Shown: positions 4,369 to 9,270 of the stretch, piece after piece | How positions within the stretch are numbered: position 1 is the first letter of the stretch | Layout: each line of letters begins with the position of its first letter | Source of the DNA: JAMCZZ01 sp964363695 | GTDB taxonomy: Bacteria > Patescibacteriota > UBA1384 > XYA2-FULL-43-10 > 1-14-0-10-43-13 | Length of the DNA stretch: 9,270 nt | NCBI GenBank assembly: GCA_964363695.1 | Contig: CAYIJI010000040.1 | Location: 1 to 9,270, forward strand | Direction of reading: 5' to 3' | Notes under the pieces: model-generated | Told to the model about the DNA's origin: nothing | Database searches by the model: none | What the model saw: the letters and a program-made list of their open reading frames with translations, nothing else | Program-made: the position numbers and the translations under genes

Positions 4369-4747
4369 GAATTCAAGCCAATTAAGATCAAAATGAGAGC
4401 CGAGTTGTAAATAAACTTATCTAAAAACTCCTGTGTCTTGGATAAATCTACTCTCTTGATGCTGATAGGTGCTGGATTCCAGATTAAATCTGGAATGACA
4501 GACGGTAAATGTTCTTTTTGCCTCTGTGCACATTTAGATTGTGCGGTGAGGGCTATCAATCCCGCTTTAATTTTGGCGTTCACTTCCTCCTGAGAAGAGA
4601 ACCGGATTTGATGGGATTGATTTGAGATATTGGCGCCACAGGGGCGGCAATGTGTTGAATCAGCGTTTGATCTCAATTAGCTTATTATATTTAGTTGTTA
4701 AGGTGCTGTTGCGACTCAAGCGGCTTACAACCGGTCTTTCATCGTAA
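4369..4747 (-). other. Long predicted 5' leader of the array, no convincing gene
   Basis: The stretch between the minus-strand promoter and the hairpin at 4327-4368 is AT-richer. A frame from a TTG at 4676 to 4356 exists, but it translates the palindromic repeat at 4469-4505 and has no properly spaced ribosome-binding site (AGGAGG lies only 2 nt before a GTG). Visible items are that repeat, a GCACA/TGTGC hairpin near 4528-4545, and at the transcript's 5' end an 8-bp stem (4694-4702 with 4724-4731, one bulge) enclosing the GCTGTTGC box. Confidence 0.4.
4469..4505. repeat. Palindromic interspersed repeat (ATTCCAGAT/ATCTGGAAT type)
   Basis: ATTCCAGAT (4476-4484) and ATCTGGAAT (4488-4496) form a 9-bp inverted repeat with a 3-nt centre, preceded by GTGCTGG and followed by GACAGACG. 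It corresponds to the dispersed repeat translated spuriously as VIPDLIWNPA, in this case on the minus strand. Confidence 0.6.
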
Positions 4748-4753
4748 CGCCGT

Positions 4754-4782
4754 ATAATAGCATATTACTTTGGATTTGTCAA
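4754..4782 (-). promoter_or_regulatory. Promoter of the minus-strand array, TTGACA-N17-TATTAT
   Basis: On the minus strand TTGACA (plus 4777-4782) is followed by a 17-bp spacer and TATTAT (plus 4754-4759), six of six and five of six consensus matches. Transcription would start near 4747 and run leftwards through all five small genes to the terminator at 738-772, a transcript of about 4 kb. It is divergent from the regulator promoter at 4911-4939. Confidence 0.65.
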
Positions 4783-4796
4783 TACATTATGACAAA
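4775..4796. promoter_or_regulatory. Operator candidate TTTGTCA-N8-TGACAAA
   Basis: A 7-bp perfect inverted repeat covers the -35 box of the minus-strand array promoter. TGTCA/TGACA half-sites occur also at 4899-4916 and 9195-9209, always over a -35 box. It could be a binding site of the adjacent TrmB-type regulator. Caution: TTGACA itself supplies one half-site and the spacing between half-sites differs at the three places. Confidence 0.35.
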
Positions 4797-4898
4797 ATAA
4801 ATAAGTAAATATATTATCAAATAACTCTTAGGTCAAGCTATGTTTGATATCAATTTAAGCTCAAAATGTGCTTGAGAGCCAACTAAAATTTCTGTTGC

Positions 4899-4916
4899 TG
4901 TCAAAAATATTTGACA
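4899..4916. promoter_or_regulatory. Operator candidate TGTCAAA-N4-TTTGACA
   Basis: This 18-bp inverted repeat ends exactly with the -35 box of the regulator's own promoter, a placement expected of a negative autoregulator. The left arm is not required by the promoter consensus, so a perfect 7-bp arm there is notable. Confidence 0.45.
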
Positions 4917-4939
4917 AAATATTATCAATCAGGTATAAT
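4911..4939 (+). promoter_or_regulatory. Consensus promoter of the TrmB-type gene, TTGACA-N17-TATAAT
   Basis: Both boxes are perfect (4911-4916 and 4934-4939) with the optimal 17-bp spacer. The -10 box ends 6 nt before the ATG at 4946, so the transcription start falls on or within a base or two of the start codon. The mRNA is therefore predicted to be leaderless, and there is indeed no ribosome-binding site. Confidence 0.8.
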
Positions 4940-4945
4940 GGCAAT

Positions 4946-5752
4946 ATGATTAAAAATAAGACCGAAAATCAAATAACCGCGCGGTATCAGGGTGTCCTAA
5001 ACAAGGCAGGCTTAAGTGAAAAAGAAGCCTTAGTTTATGAGGCTTTGTTGAAGAGAGGCCGGCTTGGCGTGATGCAGCTCCTCAAGGAAACGCCTTTTAA
5101 GAGAGGGGACTTATACAACATTCTTTATTCGCTTCGCGATAAGGGCATTGTGGAGCAGATCATACAAGCCAAAAAAATTCAGTTCCAGCCGATGGACCCT
5201 CATAAGCTCAAGGAGTACATTGTTGAGCAAGAGCGGAAATACCGGGAAGCTGACTCGCTGATTGATTCGATAATGCCGGGCCTTTCGGAAATGTTTAAAA
5301 TGACGACTGACAGGCCGGTCGTTAGGGTATTTGAGGGGTTTCTAGGAATCAAGGAGATATACGAAGACACGCTCAAAGTAGGGAAGCCCATTTGCGCATT
5401 TTTGGATGCGAGAGAGTCTGATCCAAGAGTATGGCGGTGGCTCCGAGATCATTATGTAAAAAAAAGAATAAAAGCCAAAATTACGGCCAGAGTTATTCTC
5501 TCTCGGGACCAAGCAGACCAAAAAAGCGCCGAGTACCTGCACGATGATGAAAGAGAACTGCGCCAAACAAGAGAGGTGAGTAAAAAGATATTTCCTTGCA
5601 AATTGGAAATCCAAATATATGGGAACAAAGTTGCTTTTGCCAATTATAACAAAGGCGACGCCTTGATCGGGATTATCGTTGACAACGAGAACATTGCCGA
5701 GAGTATGAGAGGCTTGTTTGAATTGGCATGGAATGGTGCGGAAAGGAATTAA
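4946..5752 (+). CDS. TrmB-family winged-helix transcriptional regulator
   Basis: The 268-residue protein starts MIKNKTENQITARYQG. Residues about 18-90 are a TrmB-type winged helix-turn-helix (AGLSEKEALVYEALLKRG, then FKRGDLYNILYSLRDKGIVEQ as recognition helix and wing). A likely coiled coil follows at 86-115 and a C-terminal effector-type domain containing RVFEGFLGIKEIYEDTL (127-143), a pattern typical of TrmB relatives in Patescibacteria. TrmB proteins are DNA-binding dimers, in archaea often sensing sugars; the ligand here is unknown. The frame is open up to 4868, but the perfect promoter at 4911-4939 places transcription start at the 4946 ATG, so upstream starts are excluded. Palindromes at its own promoter and at the divergent array promoter suggest autoregulation and control of the array. 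The gene converges on the methyltransferase-tailed gene. Confidence 0.85.
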   Translation: MIKNKTENQITARYQGVLNKAGLSEKEALVYEALLKRGRLGVMQLLKETPFKRGDLYNILYSLRDKGIVEQIIQAKKIQFQPMDPHKLKEYIVEQERKYREADSLIDSIMPGLSEMFKMTTDRPVVRVFEGFLGIKEIYEDTLKVGKPICAFLDARESDPRVWRWLRDHYVKKRIKAKITARVILSRDQADQKSAEYLHDDERELRQTREVSKKIFPCKLEIQIYGNKVAFANYNKGDALIGIIVDNENIAESMRGLFELAWNGAERN

Positions 5753-5864
5753 GAGTAACCATTCACTGTCAAGGTGAACCACCCTCAAATCGTAGCCCAA
5801 ACTTTAGTTTGTTTGCATTATTAGCAAGCTGAAGCTTCTGCTACGGTGAATGGTTACAATTAAG
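5747..5864. mobile_element. MITE-like palindromic insertion with 7-bp direct repeats
   Basis: GTAACCATTCAC (5755-5766) and GTGAATGGTTAC (5846-5857) are perfect 12-bp terminal inverted repeats of an about 104-bp element. Inside are GTAGC/GCTAC, CAAACT/AGTTTG and AGCAAGCT/AGCTTCTGCT pairings. The direct repeat AATTAAG flanks it at 5747-5753 and 5858-5864, as expected of a target-site duplication. The duplicate contains the stop codons of both convergent genes. No U-tract is present, so it is not an ordinary terminator, although its fold may block transcription. No other copy occurs in the window. Confidence 0.6.
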
Positions 5865-8800
5865 CGGCTTTTATTTGCTCTCTTAGCTCTTCAATCCTTT
5901 CTTCATCTCTTTTCTTATCATCCGATAACGTTTTTGCATAGTCGGTCAGTTTGCTTAACCGATCAGGGTCGAGCGGTTTTTCAGCCATAAACATATTTTC
6001 TTTTATCAGAAGCTTCGCATTTGATTCTGCCTGTGCCTTTACAAAGTAGCTTTCCATCATGGCCACGCTTGTATCAAAGCCGACGCTTTGCAAGCTATCT
6101 TCAATCTCGCTATTTTTAGGGAAATAGCGCCAAGTCGCCTTTGATTTATCCTGTTCAGTCGGGCTGTCAGAGCTTTTTGAAGGTGCATCTTCGATCGCTC
6201 CGAAGGGCAAATCTGGGTGGGAGTTATGGAAATCTCTGATTGCTCTGGCATATCCGCCGAAGTTACGGTCCGGCATTTCGATAAAAATCCTTCCTCCCGG
6301 CCGTAAAATATCAAACGCATTTTTTAAAACCTGTTGCATCCGGTCAACGTCTCCGGCAAAACCTAGCGTGTGCCACATAATAATAACTGCGTCAGGCTGG
6401 CGTTCGCCAAAGCTTTCTTTAAATTTGCCGGCATCAAAGTCAAAAAAATTGCCATGCCTGATGTCGACTTTTTGGCCGATATTTTGCAAACCTTTTTCAT
6501 CAACGATTTTACCTGTGGCTTCAAAAGCCTTTTTAGCGGAGTTTACTAGATGATCATTAGAGTCATTGTATGATTGCCTGAATTCCTCCGGCCTTGTTTT
6601 AGAATCGTTCACCATCCGTTCCGAGTAATCAATTCCTACAACTTTGCATCCGGAAAGCGCCAAGGGAATTGCAATGCGTCCGTCTCCAGCTCCGATATCG
6701 TAAACCAAGCGCTCTTCTGGATCGCCCGTAGCTTTTTGAGATGTCATTTCGTCAATTGATTCGAGTAATTTTGTAAGGCTTAAAGACGTGTCCGTTGTTT
6801 TGCCCTCATAATCTCGGAGAGAAAATTCCTGATTATTGTATAGCTGTGCCAAGCCGTCGGAGATGACTTGCTCGGACATTGCCAGTCTATCGCCAGAAGG
6901 GACTTCATCGGATAGGTATCGGCTTAAAATAAATTGGCAGGATTGAAAATTTTCGATTGTCGGAGGCATCGCCGTAATTTTTTTGAGTTCATTATTCATA
7001 AAGAAAAGCTGCTCTTGGCCGGAAAATCCTTCCATGTCAAATTTTGTGGAGGAGAGTTCAACTTTCTTTCCGGCTTTTAATTCAGGATCAAGCAAAGCTT
7101 TGTTCGCATGGCGAAGGATCTGCTCTCTTATGATATTTACTTCCAATAAATCTCTTGTGCCGGGGTTCTCCATATCTATCTCCAACACCCGTTTAATCCA
7201 AACGGCCAAATCTTCGGCTGTTTTGTAAACTTTAGCGTATTGGCGAAGAAGTTCTTGTGTTTCCAAGGGCAGAATTTTTGAATCAATGGTTAATATTGCC
7301 TCACCGGCTTTTGGATCAAATTCCATCGACCGGAAAGCATAAAATCCGACTTCTCCGTACTTTCCTATAAAATCGAAAAACTTTTGCCTCAACTCATCTT
7401 CGATATGATTATCTAAAAAAGAAAGAACAAACCCTTGTTCCGGTAGAGAAAGGTTGTTGAATCGAAAGCCGGTTTTTTCTTCTTGTTCTTTAAATAATTC
7501 AATGTAAGTTGAAAAGTAGTGCCCTTTAAACTTTTCTAAGAGCGCTTGCTTTTGGGAGCGATCGTCTTCTGTTTCGTCTGGCCTTGGAACAAACAATTGG
7601 TCGGTTGTAATGGAATCTAAAGCCTTTTTTATCGCCTGATTAACTTCTTCATCACCGCTTTCAACAAAATCTTTTCCTTGAAGCTGGAAAAATCCTAGCA
7701 ATATTTTTTGCCTATCAAAAACTCCGACTTTACCATCAGCTGTTAACCTTTGGGCAAAGTTATTAATATTATTATATTCTCCTAAATCAAAGCGCCGCCC
7801 CAGATAATTGACGCCTTGTTCGGAAATGCCAATTCGTCCTAATTCAAGGCGGTAGAGCAAGGACAGTAGTCGTCTTTGATTTTGTTCATTCGATTCAGGT
7901 AGGGACTCTAGAATTTTTCCGACAGCAAATTGAACATCCAGTTTGGAGACAGCTTGTGCGATAACCGGTCCATAGGCTGGGTCTTGATTCTTGTTCCAGA
8001 AATCAAGCAAAAAATCGACTCCTTGTCTTTTATCATCTACCTCAAAACTATTAAGTATTTTTTTGAGGTCTAAAATTGCTAATTCAATTGTTTTTTCATA
8101 GCCACTTTCGTCCACTGGCTCTTCGCTGGCAAAAGCAGAATAATTTGGGTCAAAATCATTGTACTTGTCATAGCTGAATGCTCGGTGGCCATGATTTGTT
8201 TGTAATAATATTGAATGTAATCCTCTCGAATTTAGAGAATTTTTTTCATTTTGTCCTACAACTTTTCCTCTTGCGTCTAACTCTCCGAAAATTGAATTGT
8301 ACACTTCATGAAAAACAATAGAGTTATTGCAGTTGGTTATAATATAATTTAATAATTCCATTTTTTCACTAGGCTCTAGGTTCTTAATAGCTTCTTTGTT
8401 TAAAAATTCTTCTTGAGGATCAATAAGGCCGGGATGAAAACCATTTGTTAATTCTTCAACATCTTTCAAGTAGCCAAGCGTTAAAGTACGGACATTGTCA
8501 CCAAACCTTTTGAGATATTCACCGGGGACTGTTTTGTAATCGCCAACCATATGCTCTCTTGCGAGTTTGCTTCTTGTGCTAACAGCCAAATAATTTGGAA
8601 GTTGATAACCAGTTTTGTTCCGTGGGTTTTGAGCAGCATATTCCGTCAATTTTTCCCAATAACCGGGGATGGATTTTGCCGCCGGCTCGAGGACTTTGCA
8701 GCCGAGATAATAAATTGTCGATTCAGGCGTATCTCCGACCTCAATGTTGTTAAGAACCGTCTTGATGACCAGAGGAGCGTCTTCTGGAAAATTTTGAAAA

Positions 8801-9117
8801 TATTTTTTAAAATCATCGGCACCTATGTATAGCTTATAAGCCGCATCGGTCATAATCTTCAGTCTCTCTTGAGGATGAAGATCCTTAAGACTTTTCAAAT
8901 ATTCATCGGTGAAAAATGTATCGCCGTCCTCAATGACTTCCTGGTGCATTTTTTGAAAGGAATCACTTGGTTTGATTTCTTCATGGAGCTGATCAAGTAC
9001 TTCTGGGCTGTCATCCGGTAACGGCGGCAAATTCGAAAAACTATAGCTTTCAATTGACCCGGCATTTCTGCTGTCGTTTTCTATTTTGTTTAGTTGTAGT
9101 ACTTCTTTTCCATCCAT
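5860..9117 (-). CDS. Large protein with C-terminal class I SAM methyltransferase domain
   Basis: The product has 1085 residues. Residues 1 to about 780 are mostly predicted alpha-helical, acidic and without signal peptide or membrane helix; I recognise no family there. About 785-1030 is a Rossmann-type methyltransferase: motif I YDIGAGDGRIAIPLA (806-820), acidic loop VVGIDYSERM (826-835, Asp830 for the ribose), NFFDF (890-894), DAVIIMWHTLGF (909-920) and LRPGGRIFIEMPD (938-950). The last about 30 residues are a charged helix. Such a domain usually alkylates small molecules or proteins; the substrate cannot be read from the sequence. The start ATG has no ribosome-binding site; GATAAT lies 8 nt upstream, compatible with a leaderless message, while a second promoter candidate lies at 9172-9200. 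The coding sequence lacks the hairpin packing of the array to its left. Confidence 0.85.
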   Translation of the reverse strand: MDGKEVLQLNKIENDSRNAGSIESYSFSNLPPLPDDSPEVLDQLHEEIKPSDSFQKMHQEVIEDGDTFFTDEYLKSLKDLHPQERLKIMTDAAYKLYIGADDFKKYFQNFPEDAPLVIKTVLNNIEVGDTPESTIYYLGCKVLEPAAKSIPGYWEKLTEYAAQNPRNKTGYQLPNYLAVSTRSKLAREHMVGDYKTVPGEYLKRFGDNVRTLTLGYLKDVEELTNGFHPGLIDPQEEFLNKEAIKNLEPSEKMELLNYIITNCNNSIVFHEVYNSIFGELDARGKVVGQNEKNSLNSRGLHSILLQTNHGHRAFSYDKYNDFDPNYSAFASEEPVDESGYEKTIELAILDLKKILNSFEVDDKRQGVDFLLDFWNKNQDPAYGPVIAQAVSKLDVQFAVGKILESLPESNEQNQRRLLSLLYRLELGRIGISEQGVNYLGRRFDLGEYNNINNFAQRLTADGKVGVFDRQKILLGFFQLQGKDFVESGDEEVNQAIKKALDSITTDQLFVPRPDETEDDRSQKQALLEKFKGHYFSTYIELFKEQEEKTGFRFNNLSLPEQGFVLSFLDNHIEDELRQKFFDFIGKYGEVGFYAFRSMEFDPKAGEAILTIDSKILPLETQELLRQYAKVYKTAEDLAVWIKRVLEIDMENPGTRDLLEVNIIREQILRHANKALLDPELKAGKKVELSSTKFDMEGFSGQEQLFFMNNELKKITAMPPTIENFQSCQFILSRYLSDEVPSGDRLAMSEQVISDGLAQLYNNQEFSLRDYEGKTTDTSLSLTKLLESIDEMTSQKATGDPEERLVYDIGAGDGRIAIPLALSGCKVVGIDYSERMVNDSKTRPEEFRQSYNDSNDHLVNSAKKAFEATGKIVDEKGLQNIGQKVDIRHGNFFDFDAGKFKESFGERQPDAVIIMWHTLGFAGDVDRMQQVLKNAFDILRPGGRIFIEMPDRNFGGYARAIRDFHNSHPDLPFGAIEDAPSKSSDSPTEQDKSKATWRYFPKNSEIEDSLQSVGFDTSVAMMESYFVKAQAESNAKLLIKENMFMAEKPLDPDRLSKLTDYAKTLSDDKKRDEERIEELREQIKAA

Positions 9118-9125
9118 AGTTAGAT

Positions 9126-9131
9126 ATTATC
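9126..9131 (-). promoter_or_regulatory. Possible -10 box for leaderless start
   Basis: GATAAT on the minus strand lies 8 nt before the ATG of the 1085-residue gene. If used, the mRNA would be leaderless, as for the neighbouring regulator. The -35 region at 17 bp is poor (ATTAAT), which lowers confidence. Confidence 0.3.
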
Positions 9132-9171
9132 ATAAATGCGTTTAAATAATTAATTCTTTTCACAAACGTGT

Positions 9172-9200
9172 TTTCTAAGAGAGTGCGCCTTGTTTGTCAA
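9172..9200 (-). promoter_or_regulatory. Possible promoter TTGACA-N17-TAGAAA of the long gene
   Basis: On the minus strand a perfect -35 box (plus 9195-9200) is followed after 17 bp by TAGAAA (plus 9172-9177), four of six consensus matches. Transcription would start about 50 nt before the ATG at 9117. Confidence 0.4.
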
Positions 9201-9209
9201 CATTTGACA
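9195..9209. promoter_or_regulatory. Operator candidate TGTCAA-N3-TTGACA
   Basis: This 15-bp palindrome overlaps the -35 box of the long gene's candidate promoter. It resembles the TGTCAAA-N4-TTTGACA site at the regulator promoter but with half-sites 3 nt closer. Both arms match TTGACA, on opposite strands, although no plausible plus-strand -10 box follows. Confidence 0.35.
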
Positions 9210-9216
9210 CTAATTA

Positions 9217-9270
9217 TGTTAGCAAAAAGATAAAAGTGCAGTTGCTCACGATTAAATTACCCTCATTTAA
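9217..9270 (+). mobile_element. Outward-facing insertion-sequence-like end (right edge)
   Basis: Beginning TGTTAGC at 9217 and reaching AAAAGTGCA at 9240, this matches the left-edge end (55 to 32, minus strand) at 20 of 24 positions. The 19 nt at 9225-9243 are a perfect inverted copy of 7-25, the internal block of the left end. An element would extend to the right of the window. IS21-type identity is a guess from the TG start and repeated AAGTGCA blocks. Confidence 0.5.

Noticed and set aside
4356..4676. 106-residue minus-strand reading frame starting at TTG
   Set aside because: It translates the dispersed repeat at 4469-4505 into a VIPDLIWNPA peptide. The only AGGAGG lies 2 nt from an internal GTG, too close. 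A decayed gene cannot be excluded.
4868..4945. Amino-terminal extension of the TrmB-type regulator
   Set aside because: The perfect promoter (4911-4939) lies inside this extension, so the transcript starts at or next to the ATG at 4946.

Overview
The window looks like bacterial DNA of Candidate Phyla Radiation (Patescibacteria/Parcubacteria) type. Three things suggest this: a TrmB-family regulator with sigma70-like TTGACA/TATAAT promoters, a very long orphan protein ending in a SAM methyltransferase, and many short palindromic interspersed repeats of the kinds common in such genomes. The standard genetic code fits (one gene ends on TGA). This placement is inference; no rRNA or ribosomal gene is present. 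Both window edges carry matching outward-facing terminal sequences that resemble IS21-type ends, so the segment probably lies between two insertion-sequence copies or is a contig broken at them.

Layout. Positions 1-780 hold no protein gene. They contain an IS-like end, a strong plus-strand promoter followed about 115 bp later by a terminator (a candidate small RNA), a second structured stretch, and two back-to-back terminators. Positions about 740-4750 are one minus-strand array, probably transcribed from a TTGACA-N17-TATTAT promoter at 4754-4782 and read leftwards through five small genes: 3231-3944 (unknown), 2588-2998 (unknown, Cys/His-rich), 2128-2361 (small membrane protein), 1454-1909 (DUF1874 / AcrIII-1-like ring-nuclease fold plus a C-terminal zinc ribbon) and 915-1061 (48-residue membrane protein). 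Each starts after a strong Shine-Dalgarno sequence. The array ends at the terminator at 738-772.

The outstanding property of this array is that its RNA is packed with consecutive short hairpins (stems of 6-13 bp, small loops) running through coding and non-coding parts alike. In addition, a leader of three or more hairpins with a conserved loop motif occurs three times, with compensatory stem changes. The neighbouring genes on the right do not look like this.

Positions 4946-9117 hold two convergent genes: a leaderless TrmB-type regulator (plus) and a 1085-residue methyltransferase-tailed protein (minus). A 104-bp palindromic element flanked by a 7-bp direct repeat separates them; without it their stop codons would overlap. 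Promoters of the regulator, the hairpin array and the long protein all have TGTCA/TGACA palindromes over their -35 boxes, so the regulator may control all three units, although the -35 consensus itself contributes to this pattern.

A reasonable reading is a mobile or viral-type accessory module. It combines a protein predicted to destroy the cyclic tetra-adenylate signal of type III CRISPR with transcripts folded unusually tightly along their whole length. The link between the two is inference.
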